A stretch of 64,000 nt of DNA from Phycisphaerales bacterium (GTDB lineage Bacteria; Planctomycetota; Phycisphaerae; UBA1845; Fen-1342). The stretch is taken from contig JADJWG010000002.1 of assembly GCA_016716475.1 (NCBI GenBank), forward strand, positions 682,001 to 746,000, read 5' to 3'. This document shows positions 1-9,007 of this stretch, piece after piece. A program made the position numbers and the translations under genes. Positions within the stretch are counted from its first letter, which is position 1; each line of letters begins with the position of its first letter. Below the pieces are notes generated by a model that saw nothing but the letters and a program-made list of their open reading frames with translations, made no database searches and was not told the origin of the DNA.

Positions 1-735
1 ATCCGTGGTCGGCAGACCCTCGAACAGTGTGGCCCCGACACGGATGTGCGTGGCACCCTCTTCGATGGCTACGGTGAAGTCCTGGCTCATTCCCATCGAC
101 AACTCCTCGCAGTGGTGGGGGGCGATCAACTGCGGACGCAATTCGTCCCGGAGGGCGCGCAGCCGGGTGAAATGCGGCCGGGATGCCTCCGGGTCCTCGT
201 CATAGGGTGCCATCGCCATCAGGCCGCACAGGCGCAAATGAGGGTGGCGGGTCACCTCCAGCGCGAGTCCGGCTGCGGCCTCCGGCGTGACCCCGTCCTT
301 GTTGGCCTCGCCGGCCACGTTCACCTCGATCAGTACACCGACCACACTGCCCGCGGCGGACGCAGCGGCATCAAGGACGCCCGCAAGGCGCGGATTGTCC
401 AGCGAGTGCAGCCGGTGCAGGTGCGGCACGACAAGGCGGGCCTTGTTTCGCTGTAAGTGCCCGACGAGGTGCCAGCGGGGGCGGGGCGTCGCCCCCCCGG
501 CGGATGCCAGCTCGGCCGCCCGGGCGACCAATTGCTGCGGGCGACTTTCGCCGAGGTCGGTGACACCAAGATCGAGCAGCGCACGACAGAGCGCCGGTGC
601 GACGTACTTGGTGACCGCGATGAGGGTTACCGCAGCCGGATCCCGTCCGGCGCGTCCGGCGGCGGCCGCGATCGCCGCGCGAACCCGGTCCACGTTGTGA
701 CGCAGGCCGTCCAGCTCTTGCCGGGATACCTCCAC
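1..735 (-). CDS. yggS: YggS/PROSC-family PLP homeostasis protein, 3' end cut by window edge
   Basis: The minus strand is open from a GTG at 735 to the window edge, giving 245 residues with no stop yet. Seen: a VTKYV motif whose Lys would bind PLP, the family hallmark HLVGHLQRNK, LIEVNVAGEANKDG, and near the end LSMGMSQDFTVAIEEGATHIRVG, which is the usual YggS C-terminal barrel motif. Known: this fold-type III protein binds pyridoxal phosphate, has no proven catalysis and buffers cytoplasmic PLP. A GGAG seven to eight bases upstream supports the GTG start. Only a few residues should be missing. It is divergent from the cdaA-like gene at 815, sharing an 80-base spacer. Confidence 0.93.
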   Translation of the reverse strand, partial: MEVSRQELDGLRHNVDRVRAAIAAAAGRAGRDPAAVTLIAVTKYVAPALCRALLDLGVTDLGESRPQQLVARAAELASAGGATPRPRWHLVGHLQRNKARLVVPHLHRLHSLDNPRLAGVLDAAASAAGSVVGVLIEVNVAGEANKDGVTPEAAAGLALEVTRHPHLRLCGLMAMAPYDEDPEASRPHFTRLRALRDELRPQLIAPHHCEELSMGMSQDFTVAIEEGATHIRVGATLFEGLPTTD

Positions 736-814
736 GATGCCACTCCGCAGGCGTCCCGGTGTTCACCGCGTACCCATAGTGCGGAACGCGCCCGGATTCT
801 ATACTGTGCCGCAC

Positions 815-2671
815 ATGTGGGAAATCTTGAACGTACTGCCGAGCAGCGGCCCGGACCTTTGGGCCGTGCTCATCGAACTGGTCCTGATCGGACTGTGCGT
901 CAACTGGTGTGCCGGCGTATTGCAGGGGACACGCGGCACACGGCCGTTGCGCGGCGTCATCCTGATCCTGCTGGTGGCCACGCTCCTGGTGCGTATCCTG
1001 GCAGTGCGATTCGAATGGGACCGTCTCGCGCTCCTGTATCGTTACGTGCTCTATGCCCTGGCGTTCATCGCTCTGGTGGTCTTCCAGCCGGAATTACGAC
1101 GAGCAGTCATTCGGGTGGGCGATGTGCGCCTGCGGCGGCGCCGTGGGGTGCAATCGCAGGTCGTGTCCGCGCTGGTGAAGTCGGCCGGTTTCCTGTCGCG
1201 GAACAAATACGGCGCCTTGATTGCGATTCAGCGGGGGGTCGACCTGTCGGGCTGGGCCGAGAACGGCACGATGATCCGTGGTGAGGTGTCTGCAAACCTC
1301 CTCAACACGATCTTCTTTCCGAACAATCCGCTGCACGACCTGGGCGTGATCGTGCGCGGCAACCGGGTCCTGGCCGCGAATTGCCAGTTTCCCGCGGCTG
1401 ATAGTGACGAGGTCGACATCGCGCTGGGCAGCCGGCATCTGGCGGCACTCGGCATGAGCTACGAGACGGATGCGCTGGTGCTCGTGGTGTCGGAGGAGAC
1501 AGGCGTCATTTCACTTGCCGACAATGGGAAGCTGACGCGCTACCTGTCGCTCGACGATCTGTCGGACGAACTCGAGCGACGGCTGGCGGGTCGCTTCTTC
1601 CAGGGTGAACTCGGTGGGGCTTCGATGAACGAGCAGCTCTCGCAGGTATGGCGTGCGCTGCGGCGTGTGCTGGTAGTGGTTCCCATCACGGTGATCGTGT
1701 GGTACGTCGCAGATCAGGCGACTTACGCGACCGACGGCTGTCGGATTCGGCTCGATGTGCGTCCGCCTGCCGGACGGGAAGTGGTCATGGACAATGTGCC
1801 CTTGACCTTCGAGGCCAGCTTCAGCGGACCAGGACGAGCCATCAAGCGGCTGCGCGACACCTACTCGGCCGAACCGCTGACGGTGACCTGGAACCTGCCC
1901 GAAGATTTCGTACCGCGCGCAGAACCATACGTGCTCAGCGCGCGGGAGCGCCGTTTGCAGCGGATGATCGCGGAGAGTCCGGAAATCCGCGAGCGGGGAA
2001 TCACCCCGGTTGAGTTCTCGCTGTCCGAGTTGCGGTTCCATGTCCACGAGCGCATCACGATCCCCATGCCGGTCGAAGTGCGGACTGAAGGGGGCGCAGT
2101 GCGTGTGGCGGTGGAGCGAGTCGATCCGGCGCAGGTGCAGGTTAATGTGCGTCGTGAAGATGCTGCGCGGTTGCAGGGCCAGGGCCACGTCGTGGCGTTG
2201 CTGCGGCGCGAGTTGGAGGGCTTGGCGCCGGGTGACGTGCGGCAGTTCGAGGGTGTCAGTGTCGTGGCGCCATCCGGCCTGGTGGGTTCTGCCCGTATCC
2301 TGCCGGAACGTGTGCAGGTGAACGTGCGGGTGTTGGCGCTGGCGCGCACGGTACCCAACGTTGGTGTACGCCTGTATGTCGACCCTGAAGTGGCTGACCG
2401 GTACACGGTACAGCGAACCGATCTCAACGAGTGGCGGGTGGAGGTCGAAGTGCAAGCCGACCAGGCCGTGCTCGACGCCCCGGGGGCACTGGACATACGC
2501 GCTTTCGTGCTGGTGGACAGCAGTCTCATGCCGCCTCCGGGAGCCGCGGCCGAGGAGATCGGTCGTACGCTGGATGTCGTGTTCGTCACGCCGCGGGGGG
2601 TGTCGATTGTGGGGCAGCGCACGGTCCAGGTGCGGTTGGTGCCGCGGCCGCGCGCCCTGGGGGCGCCATGA
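815..2671 (+). CDS. cdaA: CdaA-like diadenylate cyclase domain fused to YbbR (CdaR-like) repeats; altered active site
   Basis: The 618-residue protein has three N-terminal membrane segments (about 15-35, 46-62, 78-92), a DisA_N/CdaA domain (about 95-255), another membrane segment (about 282-300) and several YbbR-like repeats to the end. Known: CdaA makes c-di-AMP from two ATP, and YbbR protein CdaR is normally a separate partner that controls it. Here both sit in one frame. GALIAIQRG, FFPNNPLHD and SEETGVIS match the family. The catalytic DGA motif, however, reads D175-L-G and RHR reads R207-H-L, so activity is doubtful. Start: an upstream in-frame ATG at 737 lies inside the divergent spacer. 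The ATG at 815 gives the standard N-terminus, and a TATACT box at 800-805 would make the mRNA nearly leaderless. The stop overlaps the next gene by four bases (ATGA). Confidence 0.85.
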   Translation: MWEILNVLPSSGPDLWAVLIELVLIGLCVNWCAGVLQGTRGTRPLRGVILILLVATLLVRILAVRFEWDRLALLYRYVLYALAFIALVVFQPELRRAVIRVGDVRLRRRRGVQSQVVSALVKSAGFLSRNKYGALIAIQRGVDLSGWAENGTMIRGEVSANLLNTIFFPNNPLHDLGVIVRGNRVLAANCQFPAADSDEVDIALGSRHLAALGMSYETDALVLVVSEETGVISLADNGKLTRYLSLDDLSDELERRLAGRFFQGELGGASMNEQLSQVWRALRRVLVVVPITVIVWYVADQATYATDGCRIRLDVRPPAGREVVMDNVPLTFEASFSGPGRAIKRLRDTYSAEPLTVTWNLPEDFVPRAEPYVLSARERRLQRMIAESPEIRERGITPVEFSLSELRFHVHERITIPMPVEVRTEGGAVRVAVERVDPAQVQVNVRREDAARLQGQGHVVALLRRELEGLAPGDVRQFEGVSVVAPSGLVGSARILPERVQVNVRVLALARTVPNVGVRLYVDPEVADRYTVQRTDLNEWRVEVEVQADQAVLDAPGALDIRAFVLVDSSLMPPPGAAAEEIGRTLDVVFVTPRGVSIVGQRTVQVRLVPRPRALGAP

Positions 2672-3378
2672 GTCTAAGACTACCCACGTTGCTGGCCCTC
2701 GCAGGTGATATTGCGCTGCTGGACAAGCCGCCGGGTCTCACCGCGGACGGGGATGAAGCGGAGTGGCGCGCTGTGCTGGAGCGCGCCGGTTGGACAGCGC
2801 CGCCGGCTTGGCAGGTCGCCCTGCGGTTGGACCGTGATGCCAGCGGGGTCGTGGCCTTCGCGCGAACACCGGCTGTGCGCGAGGCCTTCCTGGCCCAAGA
2901 CCCGCCGCCACAGCGTGAATACCTGGTGCTTGTCGTGGGCTACGTGCCGGGTGATGGAGTGGCGAACTGTCCGGTCGGATTCGACCGTCGCACGCAGCGC
3001 CTGCGCCCCGCACGGGGGCGAAAAAGCACGGCCGTGACGCATTATCGGATCGAAACGCGTCTGCGGGGTCATACGTTGCTCCGTTGTGTTACGGAACCGG
3101 ATCACCCCACGAATTTGCGGGTACATTTACAGCAGGCCGGTTTTCCACTGGCCGTCGATCCGTTGTACGGGGGCGGAGAAGCCGTGTTTCTTTCACACCT
3201 CAAGGCCGATTACCGGGCCAATCGGCGGCGGGATGAGCGGCCGTTGATTGCCCGCCTGAGCATGCACGCGGCGTGTGCCCGCTTTATTGACCCGATGACG
3301 GGTGTCCCGCGCATCGTTGACGCGGAACCGGCGAAGGATTTGCGGGCAACGGTGCAGCAGTTGGCCCGCTTGGTCTAG
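2668..3378 (+). CDS. RluA-family RNA pseudouridine synthase
   Basis: The 236-residue protein converts uridine to pseudouridine in rRNA or tRNA. Seen: an LDKPPG motif near residue 18, the catalytic-Asp motif LRLDRDASGVV (family HRLDxxTSG), REYLVLVVG, HTLLRCVTEPDHPTNLRVHLQQAGFP (shortened here to its key RVHL and AGFPL parts), and DPLYGG. There is no N-terminal S4 domain, so it is closer to RluA/TruC-type enzymes than RluD. Its ATG overlaps the stop of the cdaA-like gene, which implies translational coupling. The target nucleotide cannot be told from sequence, so no symbol is given. Confidence 0.88.
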   Translation: MSLRLPTLLALAGDIALLDKPPGLTADGDEAEWRAVLERAGWTAPPAWQVALRLDRDASGVVAFARTPAVREAFLAQDPPPQREYLVLVVGYVPGDGVANCPVGFDRRTQRLRPARGRKSTAVTHYRIETRLRGHTLLRCVTEPDHPTNLRVHLQQAGFPLAVDPLYGGGEAVFLSHLKADYRANRRRDERPLIARLSMHAACARFIDPMTGVPRIVDAEPAKDLRATVQQLARLV

Positions 3379-3524
3379 CGGCGGTTGCGAGCGGCAGACG
3401 GGTCCGGGAAATCCAGCTTAGTGGCACGCATGGCCGATACAGGCATTAGAATGCAGCCATGCGACGGGGCCACGGACAGCGCGCGCTGTGCCGCCGGGTG
3501 CCTGGCAGACACGATTTCGTGAGT

Positions 3525-4472
3525 ATGATGACGCCACGGGAAAACCAGCGTCGAACGTCGGACGATCTGCCGGGTGGAATTGCGCCCCTCGGCGCCGAAA
3601 TGGATCGCCGGGGGGAATCTCACGTCGATGATCTCGTGCGGGAAATTCGCGAGAACCTGGCCGCGATTTCGGCCAAGGAACTGGAGCTGCGCCGGCGCGA
3701 GCAGGATGTCTCGCGTCAGTTTCAGGATCTGAAGCACGCCGCGGCGACCGCGGCCGCGGAGGAACTCGAGGACATCCGCGCGCGCCTCGGGCAGCAAGCA
3801 ACAGAATTGAACGCGCAGGCCCTGGAAGTCTCTGCCCGGCGGCAGCAGATCACGCAATTCGCGGAGCGGTTGCGGGCGCGGCAGATCGAACTCGAGCAGC
3901 AGCGTGCCGATCTTGCCCGGCAGTCGCAGCGGACTCGCCAGCAGGCGCAGGAAGTGCAGACCTGGCGCGAGCGGCATCGCGGAATCTTGCGGCGTCGGCT
4001 CCAGAAGGTGCGCCGGCGGCAGCAGGAGTTGCGGGAACGGCTTGAGCAGGCCCACGCGGACTTGCAGGCCGCCCGCCAGGCGATTGCCGAACAACAAGGC
4101 CGCCTGCAGGCCCGCGTCACGCGGTTACAGGATGCGGAGCGGTCCCTCGAAGCGCGGCAGGGTGAATGGGAGCAATTAAGGTCTCAGCACGTCGCCGGGG
4201 CGGGGGGCAGCGGCTCTGCGATTGCTGCATTGGCTACGCTGGATGAGCAGCGGGCCAAGCTGGAAGCATTGCGCGGCACTTGGGCGAGGAGCGGACGCAG
4301 ATATCGCGCGAGTGGGACCAGTTGGAGGGAGCCACGCAGGCACTGGACGAGGAACGTGGACGGATCGCGGGCGAGTGGCGGCAGCTCGAAGCCACGACGG
4401 AATCGCTGGAGTCCGAACGCAGCCGCATCGCAGGCGAGCAGAAGCAGATCGATCGGGAACGGAGAGCGCTGA
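3525..4472 (+). CDS. Coiled-coil protein, N-terminal part (frame broken near 4278)
   Basis: No family is recognised. From about residue 25 the protein is almost pure heptad coiled coil rich in Glu, Arg, Gln, Ala and Leu. Near 4278 the heptad pattern stops and a low-complexity Arg/Ser tail runs to 4472. The same pattern resumes at once in the frame of the next entry, so this and 4280..7261 are best read as one gene of roughly 1,240 residues with a one-base deletion close to 4277-4280 (frame 0 to frame 2). Start is uncertain: ATG at 3459, 3525 or 3528. The two adjacent ATGs at 3525/3528 come just before the Arg-rich lead-in. Confidence 0.7.
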   Translation: MMTPRENQRRTSDDLPGGIAPLGAEMDRRGESHVDDLVREIRENLAAISAKELELRRREQDVSRQFQDLKHAAATAAAEELEDIRARLGQQATELNAQALEVSARRQQITQFAERLRARQIELEQQRADLARQSQRTRQQAQEVQTWRERHRGILRRRLQKVRRRQQELRERLEQAHADLQAARQAIAEQQGRLQARVTRLQDAERSLEARQGEWEQLRSQHVAGAGGSGSAIAALATLDEQRAKLEALRGTWARSGRRYRASGTSWREPRRHWTRNVDGSRASGGSSKPRRNRWSPNAAASQASRSRSIGNGER

Positions 4473-7261
4473 TCGCGCGCGAGGCCGAGTTGGAGCGCAT
4501 CCTCGCAGCGCAGCAGCAGGTCCTGGCCCAGGCCCAGCGTACGGCACAGAACGCGCTCGCGGATGAAACCGCGCAACAGCGCGCCGGGCTGGAGCGCGAG
4601 CACGAGCTGCATAAGGCCCGCTTGGCGCGGGAGCTTGAGCAAAGTCGCCAGGCGGCCGAAGCCGAACTCGAAGCAGAACGCACACGGGCCTGGGCCGAAA
4701 TCGAGGGGGAGCGCGCTGCTTTTGACGAGGAGTTGCGGGCGCGGAAGCTGGCTTTTGAACGGGAATTGACCGCACACCAGATCGAGGGTGACCGTACGGT
4801 GGAGCGCGTCCGGTACGAGCTGGAGCGCGAACGCCGCCAGGTGCAACAACGGATCGAGGATCTTGAGCAGGCGCAAACGACCTTGGCGGCCGAGCGGTCG
4901 GCCTGGGAGGCGGCTCGCAGCGAGGCAGCGGCGGCTCTGGAATCGACACGAGCGCAGCACGTGGCGGAGCACCAGCGCCTCGCTACCGAGTTACAGCAAC
5001 GTGCGCAGCACCTCACCACCCTGGAGGCGCAACTCGGCCAGCGGGTTGAAGCTACCCGGAGTCAGCGGCGGAACCTTGCGAAGCAGGCCCAGGAGATGGA
5101 GTCGCGACAGCACGAGCTGGCCGCCCGCGAAACCGACATCCGTGACCGCGACCGCGCGCTCGCGGAACGCGAGGCAGACCTGCTTGAACGTACGGCGGCG
5201 CTCGCGGTCGACAAAGATCGTCTCGCGGAAGCGCAGGCACATACCCAGGCCGTGCAGCTCGAAGCGCAGTCATCTGCCCGGCAGGCCCGCTTGCTGGAGG
5301 AGGGCGCCCGGCAGGAGCACGCGGCCGCCCTGGCGCGGCGTGATGAACTGGACGCTCGCGAAGCCGAAGTACGGCAGGCGGTGCTCACGCTGGAGGTTGA
5401 GCGGAGGGCGCTTGAAGCGGGCGTGGCACAGTCATCGGCGAGCGAAGAGCAGGCACTCGCCCTGGTTGAGAGGGAACAGGAACTGGCCCAGCGCGAGGTG
5501 GCTCTCACCCGGCGCATGGCAGAGACGGCCCGCGCTGCGGCGTCCGGAACCCCGGGACGGTCTGGGACCGGTTGGACGCCGTGGCAACGGCTCCGCCGGT
5601 GTGCGGTGGTGGCTGTGCTTGCGGCACTCTGCGTTGGGGCGACGTGGCAGTGGGGTCGGCCACTGGAGTTCGGCGGCGCGGTGGAAATCGAGGTCGCCGG
5701 GGGGCCGGCGGCCACCGCGCAAACCCAGGCCGAATGGTGTGCCGCCCTGGAGGACACGGGCCTCCTGCAATTCGACGCGGTACGCGCAGTGTCCTGGGCG
5801 GAAGCGGTACGACAGGGCCGTGTACGGGCAACGTTTGGGGGTCCGGCCATGGTGCGTTTGCAGCTTTCCGGTCGGGGTGCAGCCGAAGTGCGGGACCTGC
5901 TGCAAGGTGCCACCGGGGCTTTCACGGAGCGCCTGTTACGCGGTCCGGTCGGATTGGATCCCGCGCTGGCGGATCTCGTGCAGCGGTACGAACGGCTTGG
6001 TGCCGCGCTGGCAGCCGGAGAACAGGCCCGAGCCCAACTCGTTGCCACACTGGGTGAAGATCTACCGCGGATCGAACGCGAAGCGGTCACGGCGCAGGTT
6101 GATGAACTGGAAGCGCGCTACGCACAGATCTCGGAGCGCCTGGCGAGCGATCGCGCGGACCTGGCGGCGCTCGTGGCGGGCGACGTGCCGCGCGGCACGG
6201 TCGCCACGGAAGAATTGGTGGCGGCGTTGGCCGGTGATGCGCTGTACCAGGAAGACTGGACGGAACAGCGGGCGGTGGCGCAGCAGTATCGCACCGAGCT
6301 GGTCGTGGCCATGTTGATGCTGGTTGATCCAGCGCGCGAAGCACGGCGTGCGTTGCAAAGTTTTGCGGCGACGCTCGATGAGCAGCGGGAACTGGCTCCG
6401 CCGGCCGACGTCGCGGCGGGTATCGAAGATTGCTCGGTGCTGGTCGAGGCGGCCCTGGCGGCGTGGACCGGTTTTCCGGAGCAGTGGCAATCGGAGGCGC
6501 GCGGTGTGCAGCAGCTCGACGTGCGCGTGAATCCTGAGCCGCTGCTCGCGGCGCAGGCAAAGGCCTCGGACGAAGCGCGGCGCTTCGGCGATGCCCTGCG
6601 CACGCTCATCAACGAGTTGGGCCAACGCCTCGAGGCGTTGGCCGCCGGTGAGGGGAGCACGCGCGAAGTCGTGGTTTCAGCTCTCTTGCGCGGGGAACAC
6701 ACGGCACTGGTGGGGGTAGTGGATACCGTCACGGCCGCAGTGACCCGCACTTCATTGGCGACGAACATTGACCTTGACGCGGTGGATCGCAAGGTGCGCG
6801 GTTTGCGAACCCGTCTCGCCAATCGCGAAGAAGCAGTCCGGCAGCAGTTGCAGGCGTTTGCGGATGAGGGGGCGCGACGCAGCCATGCGGACCGGCTGGA
6901 GGCGACGCGGGTGGCGGTGCGTGAACTTGAGCGCGAGCGCGAGACTATTGCCGGTGAAATGCTCGCGGGCCTGAAGCAGTTACGAGTGCTGGAGGAGACT
7001 ATGCGGCGGCGTGGTGCTGCCGAGGTGGCCCTCACGCAGCGTGACGAGGAGCTCGCCTGGTTGCGCCAGCGCAGTGCCGAACTCGAAGGCGAAATCAACG
7101 AATTGCGCGCTCAGCAGCAGCCGCCTGAGCGAGTGGCGGTCGGACCGATCGTGGTGGCGTCACGGGAGCCGCAGCGCCCACAGCAAGCGGTAATGGTCGG
7201 TACGACGGCGTTCTTCGGCGTACTGCTCGGCGGCCTTTGGCTTACGCGGCCGCGGCGCTAG
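4280..7261 (+). CDS. Coiled-coil protein, C-terminal part with two membrane segments
   Basis: The 993-codon frame begins in the middle of the coiled coil that starts at 3525. The coil continues for about 410 residues. A WTPW stretch then leads into a membrane helix (about 435-455), followed by a mixed domain (about 465-550, with EVAGGPAAT and VRLQLSGRGAAEVRDLL), more coiled coil (about 560-960) and a final membrane helix ending LWLTRPRR. A long coil with one internal and one terminal membrane helix suggests an envelope-spanning or tethering protein, but no function is assigned. The apparent TTG start at 4280 has no Shine-Dalgarno of its own, which supports it being the second half of a frameshifted gene. 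Confidence 0.72.
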   Translation: MGEERTQISREWDQLEGATQALDEERGRIAGEWRQLEATTESLESERSRIAGEQKQIDRERRALIAREAELERILAAQQQVLAQAQRTAQNALADETAQQRAGLEREHELHKARLARELEQSRQAAEAELEAERTRAWAEIEGERAAFDEELRARKLAFERELTAHQIEGDRTVERVRYELERERRQVQQRIEDLEQAQTTLAAERSAWEAARSEAAAALESTRAQHVAEHQRLATELQQRAQHLTTLEAQLGQRVEATRSQRRNLAKQAQEMESRQHELAARETDIRDRDRALAEREADLLERTAALAVDKDRLAEAQAHTQAVQLEAQSSARQARLLEEGARQEHAAALARRDELDAREAEVRQAVLTLEVERRALEAGVAQSSASEEQALALVEREQELAQREVALTRRMAETARAAASGTPGRSGTGWTPWQRLRRCAVVAVLAALCVGATWQWGRPLEFGGAVEIEVAGGPAATAQTQAEWCAALEDTGLLQFDAVRAVSWAEAVRQGRVRATFGGPAMVRLQLSGRGAAEVRDLLQGATGAFTERLLRGPVGLDPALADLVQRYERLGAALAAGEQARAQLVATLGEDLPRIEREAVTAQVDELEARYAQISERLASDRADLAALVAGDVPRGTVATEELVAALAGDALYQEDWTEQRAVAQQYRTELVVAMLMLVDPAREARRALQSFAATLDEQRELAPPADVAAGIEDCSVLVEAALAAWTGFPEQWQSEARGVQQLDVRVNPEPLLAAQAKASDEARRFGDALRTLINELGQRLEALAAGEGSTREVVVSALLRGEHTALVGVVDTVTAAVTRTSLATNIDLDAVDRKVRGLRTRLANREEAVRQQLQAFADEGARRSHADRLEATRVAVRELERERETIAGEMLAGLKQLRVLEETMRRRGAAEVALTQRDEELAWLRQRSAELEGEINELRAQQQPPERVAVGPIVVASREPQRPQQAVMVGTTAFFGVLLGGLWLTRPRR

Positions 7262-7361
7262 GTGTGTGCGGGTGTTCGGGCCGGGGCGGGCTGGAATTCG
7301 TCGGGTCGAAATGGCACCGGCTGGGAACGGCGTCCAAGGTATCAACCAGGGAGACATGCAG

Positions 7362-7850
7362 ATGTTGTCCGAACAGGCCGCGAGACAACTGCGGGTGGGA
7401 CAGAGCGCTGTGATGGCCATGTGCAGCGGCGTGGTGATCCTCACGGGGCTCTTTGCTTATCTTGCGACGCGCGGAGACGAGCCCTCAAATCCACAGCTCG
7501 CGATCGTGTTCTACGTGCTCCTGGCGGCGTTGCTTGTGGGTGTGCCTGCGCTGCGCATCGTGGCACAGCGCGCGACCGTGCAGCGGCTGCGGCGGCGCTG
7601 GGCCGGGCACCCCCCCCGACCGGAGGATGCGGACATCTTCGTGAGCCGCGCTTTTGTGCAGATGACGATCATTGTGGCGGCCCTGGCCGAAGGCGCTGCC
7701 CTGTTCGGTGCGGTCGGGTTGTATCTCACGGGCCAGTGGCCGTTGCTGGTTGGAAGTGTGTACGCTTTGCTGTTGTTGGCGCTGGTTTATCCGTCGCGGC
7801 CGAAGCTAAGTGCCCTGATGCGCGAAGTCACCGGACAGGATCTCACTTGA
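7362..7850 (+). CDS. Small membrane protein of unknown function
   Basis: The 162-residue protein has four predicted membrane helices in two pairs (about 15-37, 47-68, 100-122, 126-143). A short basic loop with the motif RRRWAGHPPRPEDAD sits between the pairs. No family is recognised. Start: AGGGAG at 7348-7353 is eight bases from the ATG at 7362 but only two from the ATG at 7356, so 7362 is preferred. It follows the coiled-coil gene by 100 bases on the same strand and may share its transcript; both are membrane-associated. Confidence 0.7.
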   Translation: MLSEQAARQLRVGQSAVMAMCSGVVILTGLFAYLATRGDEPSNPQLAIVFYVLLAALLVGVPALRIVAQRATVQRLRRRWAGHPPRPEDADIFVSRAFVQMTIIVAALAEGAALFGAVGLYLTGQWPLLVGSVYALLLLALVYPSRPKLSALMREVTGQDLT

Positions 7851-8078
7851 GTTCTCACATAACCATAGCCGGGGTGCGACGGCCTTGCCAGCCATGGTCG
7901 CCACCCAGATGATCGTCACTCCCACCTGTTCGAGTTCAGCTCGCGGATACGGGGTTGACGCATGTGATGGCCTCTGACGGAAGCGGTTTGGTTGAGCGTC
8001 GACCGTACACTCTAAGTCCCCAGCTACAATCTTCCCTGCACGGTCAACACGGGCGCTGGGCGCATCAGATTGTTCGGA

Positions 8079-8819
8079 TTATGGCGCGACCGGGGTCGGT
8101 GGCCGGATCGTGTACGACGGTGGGAAACTGCGCTCCGGCGTGTTCAACGCGAAGCCCGGCAGCGGTCGGCCGGCAAATTTGTCCCAGACGTGTCGGGCAC
8201 CCATGGCGGCGAAGTACGAGGGACCAAAGCGGCCGGGTCGCAAGCGGGCATCCTGCAATGCGCGCAGGAAGTCCGCCGGACCGTCGAATTCGCGTACGAG
8301 CTGGTAGCACGCGGCGAGGTATCCACGAATGTGTGTATCCGCGCCGACGAACGAAACGAGCCCGTGACGCGCTGCGAAGCGTCGGGCGCGTTGCTCTTCC
8401 CACGGCAGCAGATTCTGGGCGTTGTTCACTTCGACCGCATGAAGCCACGGCAGCAATCGTTCCATGGCGGGACCGAGACTCCCCTCACAGAGGATGGAGA
8501 ACGGATGCGGTGCGAGTACCAGTCCGCCCTGGTCATGGATGCGGGCACAGGTTTCTTCGGCCGACAGGCCCGGCGGGATCCGCTCCTGCAAAAAAAGGCC
8601 GATAATATGCCCATCCTGGGAGGAAACTTCCTCTCCGACGATGACACGCACGCCCCCAAGAGCGCGTACGGCCAAAGCGCCTGCGATCTCGTCATGATCC
8701 GTAATGGCGACGCAATCCACGCCCTGAGCCCGCGCCGCCGCCACCAGCGCTGCTGGCGGGGTGTTCGAGTCGAACGAGTAATCGGTGTGGGCGTGAATGA
8801 CCGTCTTGAGGGTGGCCAT
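8079..8819 (-). CDS. PHP-domain metal-dependent phosphoesterase
   Basis: The 246-residue protein shows the PHP metal-site order: HAHTDYS near residue 9, AITDHDEIAGA near 40, GEEVSS, APHPF near 105, and GADTHIRG near 172. Known: PHP proteins of this TrpH/YciV-like size hydrolyse phosphoesters such as 3',5'-nucleoside bisphosphates or short oligonucleotides using two or three metals. The substrate cannot be deduced. The usual GSDAH near the end is GADTH, still offering Asp and His. It is a single minus-strand gene with free flanks on both sides. A GAGG lies ten bases before the ATG. Confidence 0.86.
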   Translation of the reverse strand: MATLKTVIHAHTDYSFDSNTPPAALVAAARAQGVDCVAITDHDEIAGALAVRALGGVRVIVGEEVSSQDGHIIGLFLQERIPPGLSAEETCARIHDQGGLVLAPHPFSILCEGSLGPAMERLLPWLHAVEVNNAQNLLPWEEQRARRFAARHGLVSFVGADTHIRGYLAACYQLVREFDGPADFLRALQDARLRPGRFGPSYFAAMGARHVWDKFAGRPLPGFALNTPERSFPPSYTIRPPTPVAP

Positions 8820-9007
8820 GCGTGCCGTGCCTCAGTTCCCGTCCATTGAGTATGCGGTGACCCGTCGGCGAAGTGCCGAAGCGGCTACTTCTTCCATCGT
8901 ATACAATAGCCACTTCGGCCAGCCGGCAGAAAAGAATCTTGCGCGTTCACACGATTCTAACGCTTGTGGGCTGTGATTAGCGGAATCGCAGCATGCTCAA
9001 TTGCTTG

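Noticed and set aside
1511..2622. Long antisense frames opposite the cdaA-like gene (253 and 314 codons)
   Set aside because: They are shadows of the real gene in high-GC DNA; their His/Thr/Arg-rich translations match no family.
4280..4290. Programmed ribosomal frameshift in the coiled-coil gene
   Set aside because: No slippery heptamer or downstream pseudoknot is evident at the junction; a missing base explains it, as at three other sites in the window.
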